A DNA stretch of 64,000 nucleotides, taken from positions 15,866,001 to 15,930,000 of the forward strand of contig NC_083388.1 in the NCBI RefSeq assembly GCF_031755915.1. The letters run 5' to 3'. The DNA comes from Ziziphus jujuba. Taxonomy: Eukaryota > Streptophyta > Magnoliopsida > Rosales > Rhamnaceae. The notes beneath the pieces were generated by a model. It saw nothing but the letters and a program-made list of their open reading frames with translations. It did not search any database and was not told where the DNA came from. Below are positions 45,178 to 56,465 of this stretch, piece by piece (within the stretch, counting starts at the first letter, position 1; each line of letters opens with the position of its first letter). Both the position numbers and the translations under genes were made by a program.

Positions 45178-45519
45178 ATGGCAGATTCAAAGGTGAGAAG
45201 AGGAGATCTACCTTTGAAAATTAATGAAGAGAAGTCCATAGGATTTAAAGGTGATTCCCGTGCTACAGGGAGTGGTGAGCAAACGGACATGAGGGCTGTA
45301 TTGGAGCAATTGCAGCAGATGAATGCTCAACTTGGCAATATAGATAAAAGGATGGACATGATAGAAACATCACAAAGAGGGCCAAACATAAGATTGGATG
45401 CTCATGGAGGACGAGGTCGAGGTCACCGAGGGATATCAATAGAGGAGTTAGAGGAGGAAAATTTTGGAGATGACTTTGAAGAAGGAATGGATGAAACACT
45501 TGCTGTCCAAGAGAGGCTA

Positions 45520-46643
45520 TGATGTGATTCCGCCCGAGCCCCCTCCACCGATAACCCGCTGGGGTGCTGACTCGACACGGATGAAGACTAGGCCAATCAT
45601 AAGAGCTCAAATTAAGAGATTTAAGGGTAACCTGGGAGTATTTATACAGAGGGTAATCAATCTCAACAGAGCTTGTCCATACTTGAAGATACAAAGTCTA
45701 TTCGAAGCATCCAAGTGGTGGAAGCCGATACGGACCCAGGTGACGGTTTTGGTACATTTTTGGAGTCCAGAAAGCATGAAATGGTTCCAATGCTTTATGG
45801 GTTCAATACATATGCCTAAGAGGTCATGGAATCAAGTTAAAGCAGCCTCAAATGCAATCAAAAAGGGCTTGTACGGACAACATCAACAATTTGGCCGAAT
45901 TTGCTGTATTGCTTGCTGGCTTTACTGTATTAGCCTTTTCTTATTTTTCCAAGAATGGGCAACGTGTGGGACTTCATATTCAGCTTATTTGGCATCCTAC
46001 AAAGCATCTAGAAGCTGATTTGGGGTTCAAAGAGGTCAAAGATTGATCAAAGTCAACTTGATCAAAAGGCTAGCATTTTTAGTTTCCTAATTTGTTTTTA
46101 CTTTTTGTTTTAGGAAACTACCATTACTTTTTGGCTTTTATTTATTTATTTTCTGGACAAATAACTTTAGGAAGGTTTTTATTTTATTCTTTCCATTGTA
46201 AATTAATTAATTCCTAATCTAATTTAAAGGAATTAATTAATCAAACTTAGATTAGGAAAGGAAGTATAGTTTCAGCCAACTAGGTTTCTTTATGTGTGGT
46301 GGCCGGTTTTCTTTGTTTTTAGGGTTTTATTTTGTGGCTTTGTAGCCTATTTAAAGGCTTATTTTCAATAATAATACAACTTTGATTTGACTAAAAAAAT
46401 ACTTGTGAGATTAATTATCTCTTTGTTCTTTGAGAACACCTAAAACACCATTAGAGAATTGGTTGTTTTAGCTTGACTTATCAATAGGTTTTCCATCCCC
46501 TATTGTGGCGTCTACATTATACCAAGGTTTCTAACCACAGGTTGGTTAGGGGTTGGGGTCCATTCCATTAGAACTTGAACTTAATTAAAGATCCGGGCTA
46601 ATATAATTCGGGTTTAGGAGCAGGTCGTCCTAGGTTCGTATCA
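45520..46643 (+). mobile_element. G-g: solo LTR with TSD GGCTA
   Basis: 1124 bp from TGATGTGATTCCGCCC to CTAGGTTCGTATCA. Perfect target duplications GGCTA lie at 45515-45519 and 46644-46648. It is the LTR type without minisatellite. It fixes the exact LTR ends for the whole family. Its U3 encodes the pol tail (ITRWGADSTRMKT, IIRAQIKRFKGNL) in a 184-codon frame from 45464. Confidence 0.95.
46348..46355 (+). promoter_or_regulatory. TATA-like element of the G-family LTR
   Basis: TATTTAAA within GCCTATTTAAAGGC. The block is conserved in all G LTRs I examined on either strand, so it is the likely core promoter. Confidence 0.55.
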
Positions 46644-47620
46644 GGCTAGGCTGTGGGAGGTGTAGGAGAGATGATGTAGATGATGATCTTAGCAACATTA
46701 AGGTAAACATCCCACTATTCATGGGTAAAAATGATCCGGAAGCATATTTGGAATGGGAAGAGAGAATGGAGATGATCTTTGATTGTCATAATTATTCGAA
46801 GGCTAAGAAGGTGAAATTGGCAGCAATGGAGTTTGGCCATTATGCACTCCAATGGTGGACCAATGAGCAAAACACCCGATGGAGAGTTGGTGATGACTTG
46901 ATCACTACATGGTGCCGAATGAAGGGAGCCATGAGGAAGCGATTCGTACCATCATATTATCATAGGTTGCTGCACCAAAGGCTGAATTCAATCCCTATCT
47001 CAAGGAAGTAGGTTCGTGGAGGATTATTACAAGGAGATGGAGATGCTTATGATGAAATTAAACAAGAATGATGATAGAAAAGCAACCATGGCAAGATTCC
47101 TTGGTGGTTTAAATCGTAAGATAGCTAACCAACTAGAATTGCAACAATATGTGGAATTAGAGGAGATGTTGCATGTGGCTATTAAATTGGAGCATCAATT
47201 CAAGAGGAAGGGTGTAGGCTCACGGTTTGGAGGAGTTTTCAACAGTGGAAGATCAATTCCAAATGGCTGGAGAAACAACCCACCCTATGAAAGCAAGGCA
47301 AAGCTGAAGGTGGGATAAGAAAGCACCAATCGGCCAAAAAGGGAGCCTAAAGCCGAATTTGTCCAAGCACATAAAAATGAGGTAAAATCTAATCTTAAAC
47401 CTTCCAGATCAAGAGAAATTATTTGTTTTTAAGTGCCAGGGATGAGGACATATCGCTAGCCAATGCCCGAATAGAAGGATCACGGTGTTAAAAGGCAATG
47501 GTGTGCTAAAGTCAGAAAGTGAAGAAAGTGAGTGTGAAACCGAGCAAGAGGAGAAGGAAGAGCTAGAAGGTGAGGCCAAAACTTTGAATGCCTCACATGC
47601 TTAATTAAGCTTGGTTTCTA

Positions 47621-48475
47621 GGAGAGTGCTAGCTGCATACAAAGATGAGGAGGAAATTCAAAGAGAGAACATCTTCCACACCCGATATGAGATTCAAGGT
47701 AAGATTTGTAGCATGATTATTGATAGTGGAAGTTGAACTAATGTAATTAGTAACATTTTGGTTGATAAATTAGGGTTAACATCAATTAAACATCCAGAAC
47801 CATATAGATTACAATGGCTAAATGATAGTGGTGAGATGAAAGTAAATAAACAAGCCAAAGTAAAATTCAGCATTGATAAATATGTGGATGTGGTTTTTTG
47901 TGATGTTGTGCCTATGCATGCGGGACGTATTTTACTTGGTAGGCCTTGGCAATTTGATAGAGATGCTATTCATTATGGTAGAGAGAATAGTATTGTTTTT
48001 AGATATAAACGTAAAAAGGTCAAGTTGGAGGCATTAACTCCTAAAGAGGTGTACAAAGATCAAATTCAAATATAACAAAGGAGGATGGCCGAACAACTCA
48101 AGGAAAAAACTAGTATGGGCCCCATGGCAACAACACCCATCCAAGGAGTCCAAGCCATGCAAGACCAACCAGGTAAGTGTTCTAAAACCCAATTTGAGTG
48201 GAAATACCAAGAGAAGTCCGAAATTGGAATGAAAGAAAAAGAGAAACCCTAGAGTGAGAGAAAAGCCGAGAGTGAGGAAGCTAGTATGGTGGCCGAGAGA
48301 GAGAAAGGAAAAGAAAGGAAAGAAAGAAAGAATAAAAAATTTTATTTGAGTTTTGGAGATATAAATAAAGCTATCTTGAGTAAGAAACCAGTGCTGCTCA
48401 TGATTTATAAAGATAATTATTTTAATGATCAAGCTAACATTGAAGAACTTGAATTCCCAAGTTCAATTCTTTCCA
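47621..48475 (+). pseudogene. G-f protease and charged linker
   Basis: PR is readable from 47690 (KICSMIIDSGS, then a TGA in place of the Cys codon, then TNVISNILVDKLGL), with an open frame 47758-48075: HPEPYRLQWLNDSGEMKVNKQAKVKFSIDKYVDVVFCDVVPMHAGRILLGRPWQFDRDAIHYG. The active-site triad reads DSG. The linker (48080-48475) is rich in Glu and Lys (EREKGKERKERKNKK) and ends AILSKKPVLLMIYKDNYF. One stop in PR and two in the linker are present. Confidence 0.85.
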
Positions 48476-49800
48476 GATAAAATTCCAAAAGGATTACCAG
48501 CAATTAGAGGGATTGAACATCAAATTGACTTTATTCCAAGGACTGCCATACCAAATAGACCTGCATATAGGAGCAATCCCGAAGAAACAAAGGAGCTACG
48601 AAAATAGGTAAGTGAGTTACTTGATAAAGGCTATATTCATGAGAGTATGAGTCCATGTGCTGTTCCTATTTTATTAGTGCCTAAAAAAGATGGTTCTTGA
48701 AGAATGTGTGTTGATTTTAGGGCTATAAATAATATCACCATCAAATATAGACATACAATTCCTAGATTAGATGATATGCTTGATGAATTGCATGGTGCTT
48801 GCATGTTCACTAAAATTGATCTTAGGGCTGATACCATCAATTTAGGATGAAAGAAGGTGATGATTAGAAAACCGCATTTAAAACTAAATATGGGCTGTAT
48901 GAATGGTTAGTCATGCCTTTTGGTTTAACTAATACACCTAGTACTTTTACGAGGCTTATGAATCACGTTATGCGTCCATTTATTGGCAAATTTATGGTTG
49001 TGTACTTTGATGACATTTTAGTGTATAGGCGAAACTTAGATGAACATGTAGACCATCTTCGGCAAGTTTAAATGTTCTTAGGAAAGAAAGGTTGTTTACT
49101 AACATGAAAAAGTGTGACTTTTGTAAAGATGATCTTGTTTTCCTAGGATTTGTAGTAAGTGATGTAGGAATTAAAGTTGACCAATCTAAAGTTCAAGCAA
49201 TCAAGGAGTGGCCGACACCAACATCTATCATCCAAGTGAGGAGCTTTCATGGTTTGGCAAGTTTTTATCGAAGATTTTTCAATGATTTTAGCACCACTGC
49301 AGCAGCTTCGAACAAAGTTGTAAAGAAGAATGTTGGCTTTAAATGGGGGGAAGTACAAGAAAAATCTTTTAATTTGTTGAAAGAAAAATTATGTAATGCA
49401 TCTTTATTAGTTTTGCCAAATTTTTCTAGCACTTTTGAAATTGAATGTGATGCTTCGGGTGTGGGTATTGGAGCTGTATTAATGCAAGAAGAAAGGCTCA
49501 TAGCCTATTTTAGTGAGAAATTAAATGGAGCTGCACTAAACTACCCGACATATGACAAGGAGATGTATGCTTTGGTGAGGACTTTGGAAACGTGGTAGCA
49601 TTATCTCATGCCAAAAGAATTTGTGATTCATACAGATCATGAATCTTTTAAGCACATTAAAGGCCAGGGAAAGCTAAACCAAAGGCATGCCAAGTGGATT
49701 GAATTTATTGAAACTTTCCCATATGTGATCCGCTACAAGAAAGGTAAGGAAAATGTGGTTACCAATGCATTATCCCGAAGGTATGTTCTATTTTCTACCT
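48476..49800 (+). pseudogene. G-f reverse transcriptase and RNase H
   Basis: RT begins IPKGLPAIRGIEHQIDFIPRTAIPNRPAYRSNPEETKELRK (48480-48606), then a stop. It continues [54 protein letters not shown] and YFDD at 49003-49014. A 1-bp loss near 49070 shifts into the open frame 49092-49598 with [15 protein letters not shown] and RNase [34 protein letters not shown]. After a TAG, 49608 onward gives [26 protein letters not shown]. The catalytic residues of both RT and RNase H are present, but at least three stops or shifts break the chain. Confidence 0.88.
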
Positions 49801-51065
49801 TAGATGCTAGATTGCTTGGTTTTGAACAATTAAAGGAACTTTATGAGCATGATAGTGACTTTGGAGAAATATTTAGAACCTGTTTGAAACATAGATTTAA
49901 TAAATTTTACATATTTGAGGGATATTGATTTAAGGAAAACAAACTTTGTGTGCCTAATTGTAGCATTAGGGAGTTATTAGTTCGGGAAGGTCATGGGGGT
50001 GGCTTAATGGGACATTTTGGTGTTTTAAAACTTTATCCTTGCTGCAAGAACATTTTTATTAGCCTAACATGAAGAGAGATGTTGAGAAAATATGTGAAAG
50101 GTGCCTGAAATGCCGAAGGACTAAGTCCACATTGAAGCCTCATGGATTGTACCAACCTTTGCTAATTCCTTCACATCCTTGGGTAGTTTTTTCTATGGAT
50201 TTTATTCTTGGTTTGCCTAGGTCAAGGATAGGTAAGGATTCAATTTTTGTTGTTGCATATAGATTTTCTAAGATGGCACATTTTATTGCATGTAATAAAA
50301 CTGATGATGCATCTAATGTAGCTAATTTATTTTTCAAAGAAGTTGTGAGGTTACATGGAATGCCAAGGACTGTTGTTTCGGATAGGGATGCTAAGTTCTT
50401 AAATAATTTTTGAAAAACTTTGTGGGCTAAGTTAGGTACTAAGCTTTTATTTTCAACTACTTGTCATCCAAAAATTGATGGATAAATCGAAGTAGTGAAT
50501 AGAACTTTGTCTGCATTGTTGAGAGAATTAATTAGTCGAAATTTGAGAACTTGGGAGGATTGTTTGCCAATGTTGAATTTGCTTATAATAGGTCTTGGCA
50601 TTCAGCAACTAAATTTACTTCTTTTGAAATTATTTATGGTTTTAATCCTTTGACTCCATTAGATCTAACAACTTTACCTTTAAGTGAATGTGCTAATCTA
50701 GATGGGAAACAAAAAACTCATTTTGTTAGGCAGATTCATAAAAAAACTAAGGCAAATATTAAGATGAGGACCGAGCAATATGCAATAAATGCTAACAAAT
50801 GCCAAAAATAGGTTGTTTTTTAACCTGGGGATTGGGTTTGGTTACATTTAAGGAAGGAGAGGTTTCCCGAACAGCGGAAATCAAAATTGATGCCGAGAGG
50901 CGATGGACCTTTTCTAGTTTTGGAGTGGATAAATGACAATACTTACAAACTTGATTTACCAAGTGAGTATAATGTTAGTGCTACATTCAATGTTGCTGAT
51001 TTGTCTCCTTTTGCTGTAGGTGATGACTTTGATTTGAGGGCAAATCTTTTTCAAGAAAAGGGGAA
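49801..51065 (+). pseudogene. G-f integrase
   Basis: The zinc half is [19 protein letters not shown] (49960) with CERCLKC (50090). Core: [20 protein letters not shown] (50190), [13 protein letters not shown] (50370), then a TGA, and [22 protein letters not shown] (50465), where the Gln-Thr around the catalytic Glu is altered. It continues [32 protein letters not shown] (50565) and the GPF module [23 protein letters not shown] (50890). The polypurine tract AAGAAAAGGGGAA lies at 51053-51065. The frame then enters the 3' LTR and stops at 51193-51195. Confidence 0.85.
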
Positions 51066-52106
51066 CGATGCGAATCCGCTAGAGCCCGCACAACCGACAA
51101 CTCGTTGGGGTACTTATCCGATACAAATGAAGACTGGACCGATCACTAGGGCTCAAGCTAAGAGGTTTAAGGACAACCTTACTATCTTTATCTAGGAAGT
51201 AATTCATTCTCAAAAGGGCTTGTCCATACCTGAAGATAAAAGATCTATTTTAAGCATCCAAGTGGTGGAGGTTAACACATCGGACACCCATACATCGGAC
51301 ATTTTATAGCGGACACCCATACATCGGACATTTTATATCGGACACCCATACATCGAACATCTGACCTCGGACTTCGGACTTCAAACATCAAGCATAACTT
51401 AGTTCAGACACTAGGATGACATAAGTTAGCTCGGACAGACATAAGCTAACTCGGACATCAGGCAGACATACGTTAGCTCAGACATCAGACATAAGTTAGC
51501 TCGGACATCAGACATAAGTCAGCTTAGTTGTCAAACTAGTCAACTCGTTACCTAATTTACGATTGACTTTCTTTTTTCTTTTATTTTTATTTATTTATTG
51601 GTTGGACAAATTAATTTAGGAGTTATTTTCATTGTTTAGGAAAGTTGATATTTTTGTAAATTAATTAATTCCTATTTCCAAAGTAAAGGAATTAATTAAT
51701 TAGAAATTAGACTTAGGAAAGTAGTGAGATTCGGTTACTATGATTATGTTTCCTAATGTTGGTCGGACTTTTCACCTTAGATTTTTAGGGTTTTATTTGT
51801 GACTTTGTAGCCTATTTAAAGGCTTATTTTATCACTGAGAAAAAAGTTGGAATTTTATACAGAAAATTAATTGTGAGAGTGAAATCTCTTTGTTCTCTTT
51901 GAAAACCTAAAACACCATTAGTGAATGAGTGTTTTAGTTTAACTTATCAATAGGACATCCATCACCTATTGTGGCATCTTCATCATATACCAAGGTTTCT
52001 AATCATAGGTTAGTTAAGGGTTGAGGTGGCTATTAGAACTTGAACATAATTAGATCTAGGCTAATATAATATGGGTTTAGGAGCAAGTCGTCCTAGGTTC
52101 GTATCA
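51066..52106 (+). repeat. G-f 3' LTR
   Basis: 1041 bp, starting CGATGCGAATCC (the terminal T is mutated to C) and ending CTAGGTTCGTATCA. It contains a 29-bp repeat (CGGACACCCATACATCGGACATTTTAT-type) repeated about 2.6 times at 51290-51355 that the 5' LTR has only once, and SGRHKLA-type minisatellite units at 51405-51530. Confidence 0.9.
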
Positions 52107-53088
52107 ACGCCACAATAGGTGATGGAAATCTTATTGACAAGTCAAAACTATAACACTCATTCACTAATGGTGCTTCAGGTATTCAAAGAGAACAAAGAGA
52201 ATTCAATCTCACAAATAATTTTCTGTATGAATAATGTACTGTATATTATTGATAAAACAAGCCCTTAAATAGGCTAATTATCTAGGTAAAACCGGCCACA
52301 TAGGATAGGAAACCTAATGATGGCCGAAAATCACCTCCTTTCCTAATCTAATTTGGATTAATTAATTCCTTAATTTTGAAATAGGAATTAATTAATTTAC
52401 AATAAAATTAATAAAATAACAACTTTCCTAAGTTGATGTGTCCAGAAAATAAAAAAATAGAAACCAAATAAAAGACTAATTTTCTAAAACAAAAAGTCAA
52501 AATCAAATTAGGAAACAAATTGACTATCTTTCTAAGTAAGCTAACTTTGACCAATCTCCAACTTGTTTGGACTCCAAATCAGCTTCCATATGCCATGTAT
52601 GATGCCAAATATGATTAATAATGATTTCCACACGTTTCCCTAGATTGGAATAGGTCAAACTTGGTTGAACAAGGAGAACAGTTAAAGTCAGCGGCTAAAG
52701 AGCACATTTTCGGCCAAATTGAGATGCTATCCATACAAGTCCTTTTTAGATGCTTTTGATTCCACCTTGGTTGGATTCCATGTCTTTTTAATGATATTCA
52801 TTGAGTTCATGAAGTTTTGGAACCATTCCTTCCTGTCCGGAGTCCAAATTTGAATGAAAACAGCTATCCGGGTCCATAACGGCCTCCACCACTTGGATGC
52901 TTAAAACATGCTTTGTATCTTCGGGTATGAACAAGCCCTTTTGTGAATGAATTACCCCCTGTATAAAGGTAGAAAGTTTTTTCCTAAACCTTTTAGCTTG
53001 AGCCATAGTGATCGGCACAGTCTTCATCTATATCGGGTCAGGACCCTAGTGGGTTGTTGGTTTTGCGGGCTCGAGCGGATTCTCATCA

Positions 53089-53400
53089 TAACACAAGGAT
53101 CAAACCTACACAACCACCAAAATTCAAAGATAAAGCTTATCCTAAACTATCCAGAACTTGTGAGATTGTGTGTTTTAAGTTTCAGGGTCGAGGACATATT
53201 GCCAACCAATGTCCAAATAGAAGAATTATGGTGTTAAAGGAAAATGAAGAGTTGGAATCTGATGATGATGAAGCTGAAGCTAAAGCCGAAATTGAGCATG
53301 ATGAGGGAGAGTATAAACACGAAGAACAAGATAAACTTATAACTCAAAAAGCTTCTAAGGCGGCATTAAGTTTGGTGGCATAAAGGGTTTTAACCGTGCA
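53089..53400 (+). pseudogene. G-d gag, second part with zinc knuckle
   Basis: Continues the G-d gag after the G-e solo LTR: IKPTQPPKFKDKAYPKLSRTCEIVCFKFQGRGHIANQCPNRRIMVL, then an acidic tail (EELESDDDEAEAKAEIEHDEG). The knuckle is C-F-K-F instead of C-F-K-C, so the second Cys is lost. At the position where four other G copies have TGA, this copy has CGA (Arg). The frame is open for 109 codons, 53054-53383. Confidence 0.85.
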
Positions 53401-54073
53401 CAAGGATGAAGATCAGGAACAAAGGGAAAACATCTTCCGTACTCGATGTGATATTCAACGTAACATTTGTAGTATGATTATAGATAATGTAAGTGTGCCA
53501 ATGTTATCAGCAATGTTGTTATGGAGAAATTAGGTTTAACAACAATCAAACACCCCAAACCATATAGACTTCAATGGCTTAATGATAGTGGAGAGATGAA
53601 GGTAAACAAACAATTCAAGATAAAGTTTAGTATTGATAACTATGTGGATGAGGTTTTGTGTGATATTATACCTATGCATGCAGGACATATTTTGTTAGAG
53701 GGGCCATGGCAAGTTGATAAGAATACTATGCATTATGGTAGAGAAAATTCCATTGTATTCTGTTTTAAAGGTAAAAAGATTAAGCTCGAGCCTTTAAAAA
53801 CAATAGACGTGTTTAGAGATCAAATGCAAATGCAACAAAGGAGGGAGGCCGAACGGTAAAGGGAGAAATCCATTATTCCACCCATGGCTTCAATATGCAT
53901 ACAAGAAGACAAAGCTGAGCATGATCACCAAGGTAAGTATTCTAAACCCGAGAGTGAGAAGAAAAAGAAAAAAATTTATCTTAGCTAAGGTGAGATTAAA
54001 AAGGCATTTTAAGTAAGAAACCAATGCTGGTCATGTTGTATAAAGATACTTATTTAAATCATCTAGCTTACCC
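53401..54073 (+). pseudogene. G-d protease and linker
   Basis: The PR region is open at 53521-53859: MEKLGLTTIKHPKPYRLQWLNDSGEMKVNKQFKIKFSIDNYVDEVLCDIIPMHAGHILLEGPWQVDKNTMHYG. The upstream active-site part is shifted by a missing base (IIDNVSVPMLSAMLL). The family LLGRP motif reads LLEGP. The linker is shorter than in other copies (a deletion after KKKKKI at about 53975) and ends KKPMLVMLYKDTYLNH at 54020-54061. It is interrupted by G-h at 54074. Confidence 0.8.
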
Positions 54074-55180
54074 TGATGAGAATCCCCACGTGCCTGCACA
54101 ACTAACAACCCGCTGGGGTGCTGACCCGATACTGGTGAAGACCAGGCAGATCACTAGAGCTCAAGCCAAGAGGTTTAAAGACAACCTGGATTCTTTTATA
54201 CAGGGAGTAATTAATTCTCAAAATAGCTTGTCAATACCCTAAGATACAAAGCCTGTTTTAAGCATACAAGTGGTGGAAGTCATTACGGACCCAATAGCTA
54301 TTTTAGTGCAAATATGAACTCCGAGCAGCAACGAATGGATCCAACAATTCTTGGATTCAATGGATATCACCAAGAGGCCATGGAATCATGTCAAGGTAGA
54401 ATCAAAAGTATCTAAAACCAGCTTGTACAGACAACATTTCAATTTGGCCAAAAATGTGCTATTTAGCTACTGACTTTGACTTTTCTTCTTGTTCAAGCAA
54501 GTTTGACTTATTCAATCAAGGGGCAACGTGTAAGAATAATTATTAATCATATTTGGCATCATACATGGCATATGAAAGCTGATTTACACCTCAAACAAGT
54601 TGGACATTGGTCAAAGACATCTTAGTAGTCAAACTAGTCAACTGGCTTCCTAATTTAATTTTAACTTTTTGTTTTAGGAAATTAGTCTTATATTTGGTTT
54701 CTATTTATTTATTTGCTGAAAAAATCAACTTAGGAAACTTATGATGTTATTATTTTCATTGTAAATTAATTAATTCCTAATTCAAAATAAAGGAATTAAT
54801 TAATTGAAATTAGTTTAGGAAAGTAGGTGAATTTCGACCAACATGTTTCCTTTTTGCATTGGTGATCGGTTTTAATAAAAATTTGTAGGGTTTGTTCTTT
54901 TGTGACTCTAGCCTATTTAAGGGCTTAATTTGGAGGAAGAACACAACCTTTAATAATATTCAAAAATTACTTTGTGAGATAAAAGTCTCTTTGTACTCTT
55001 TGAACACCTAAAACACCATTAGAGAGCGAGTGTTTTAGTTTTGAATTATCAATAGGACTTCCATAACCTATTGTGGCATCTTTATTATACCAAGGTTTCT
55101 ACTCACATGTTGGTTATAGGTTAAGGTTTTCCCATAAGAACTTGAACTTAATTGAGATTTGAACTAATATAATATGGGTT
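54074..55180 (+). repeat. G-h left LTR (forward)
   Basis: About 1107 bp from TGATGAGAATCCCC. The U5 end, PBS and first leader bases are deleted at about 55178 (TATGGGTTT joins TGTTTTGTGTG). No minisatellite. Confidence 0.85.
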
Positions 55181-56465
55181 TGTTTTGTGTGAATTTGCAA
55201 TTTTAGCATTAGGTTAAGATTGCTTCTATCATCATACACGTTCTACAGTTAAAATAAAAAATAAAAAATTTCCTAGTCAAATTACGTTTCCTTGTTTTAC
55301 CATATTTTTGCTTCCTAGTTTGGTGGTTGTTTTTCATCATTGCACTTTTTAATTTGGTTTATTGTTGATTTTGTTTTGCTGTTGTAATCTTGATTAGTTG
55401 TGTTCATATATTTAAAAAGAAAAAAAGAAAAAAAGAGAGTTTTGAAAGCATATTGCATAAGAACCTAAAAATTGTGCAATTTGTTATTATTGGAGTGATG
55501 TCTCAGGTTTGGTGGAATTTTGGTGCTGGTACTGCAATTTTTGTTGTTGATTCTTGCTATTGGAGTTGTGTTTGAGTTTGTGTTTTGTGCATGAATTAAA
55601 AAAAAAAAAAAAAAAAGAGGATTTGTGGTGACATACACAAATTCACAAAATTTGCCAATTTGTAATTTGTGGCCATTGGTTTGATTTTTGTTAGAGTTTA
55701 AGTTGTTGTTTGTGTTATTTTGGGACTGCTGGGAATTGTGTCGCATTGTTCTATTTGGGATAAAAAAAATAAATAAAAAAAAACAGATATAAAAAAAAAA
55801 GCCAACAAGCCGAATAAAAAAACACAAAAAAACAGCATAAAAGGCAGACTTGCTGAATTTGGAGTTTGAAACTTGTTTGCTGGAACATTGCGATATTTGG
55901 AGTTGCTGGAATTTTATATTTCTGCTGGAAATTTGCATTTTTGAGTGCCAAAATTAATTGGATTAAAGTTAGTCAAAGGATTTGATACAAAAACTTGAAT
56001 TTCAAAGAACAACAACCAACAACTATCCTATATTTTTGTTCAATTTGATTCTTGTTCGTGTTTGAATCTCTTTCTCTATATTTTATCCTTGAATTATTGG
56101 TTCAATAATATTTTGGACAGCTTTTATTTCATTCCAAAAATTTGCTTGTTGAATTACCTTATTTTTGCTTAGGAAGCCGAGAAAAGGTATTTTTTTTCTA
56201 CTCAGTATTTGTTTGTTTTAGTTGCTATTTTATTGATAAGTTTAATTAAAACATACTTGTGAAGTAATTGCTATTTTTTGGATGTTTTTATTAGAACTTT
56301 GAGTTAATTCTTTAAGTGGAAAAAGACATGAGTGTGTGAACTTAAAAGAGGGTCAAAAGCCGATACTAGTGTGCAAACACAAGTGTTGAGACTTTGTTTA
56401 AGTGAAACACGTGAGGGAGTGAATTTTGTGAAGATTTATTTCATTTTTACAATATATTCACCAAC
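55181..56465 (+). other. G-h 5' leader
   Basis: AT-rich leader with A tracts (55410-55440, 55598-55618, 55760-55800), homologous to the other G leaders. The gag ATG follows at 56466. Confidence 0.75.

Larger units (their letters stand above)
45178..47620 (+). pseudogene. G-f gag, interrupted by solo LTR G-g
   Basis: ATG 45178 is the family start (MADSKVRRGD). The first 114 codons are open to 45519 and include LEQLQQMNAQLGNIDKRMDMIE, a likely coiled coil, and an acidic end. G-g follows. After removal of G-g and one TSD copy the frame continues at 46649 (MGKNDPEAYLEWEERMEMIF at 46721, ALQWWTNEQNTRWRVGDDLI). It is shifted near 46985-47015, then open again at 47016-47318 (YVELEEMLHVAIKLEHQFKRKG). 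The zinc knuckle near 47418-47465 has a 1-bp insertion and the shared TGA. Apart from G-g there are few disabling changes, so gag was probably functional shortly before. Confidence 0.88.
43043..52106 (+). mobile_element. G-f: complete-length Ty3/gypsy (CRM-like) element, TSD ACGCC
   Basis: 9064 bp including G-g. Perfect target duplications ACGCC lie at 43038-43042 and 52107-52111, inside G-e. The 5' LTR is 43043-44022, PBS 44025-44037, gag from 45178, pol to 51065 and 3' LTR 51066-52106. The two LTRs differ in length (980 and 1041 bp) because the minisatellite part differs. All domains are present, with scattered stops and frameshifts. Confidence 0.93.
42891..53088 (-). mobile_element. G-e: solo LTR split by G-f
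   Basis: The LTR consists of 42891-43042 and 52112-53088 (about 1.13 kb together), from TGATACGAACCAAGG to GGATTCTCATCA. The flanks are GAACA (42886-42890) and TAACA (53089-53093), a target duplication with one mismatch. No internal element sequence is present apart from G-f, so this is a solo LTR left after LTR-LTR recombination. It sits in the gag of G-d. Confidence 0.8.

Noticed and set aside
45464..46018. 184-codon open frame as a new gene
   Set aside because: It crosses the left boundary of solo LTR G-g and is the LTR-encoded pol tail plus chance reading of U3.
55465..55938. 157-codon Asn/Phe-rich minus-strand open frame
   Set aside because: Antisense of the AT-rich G-h leader. The composition follows the homopolymer runs, and the same leader in other copies is not open.
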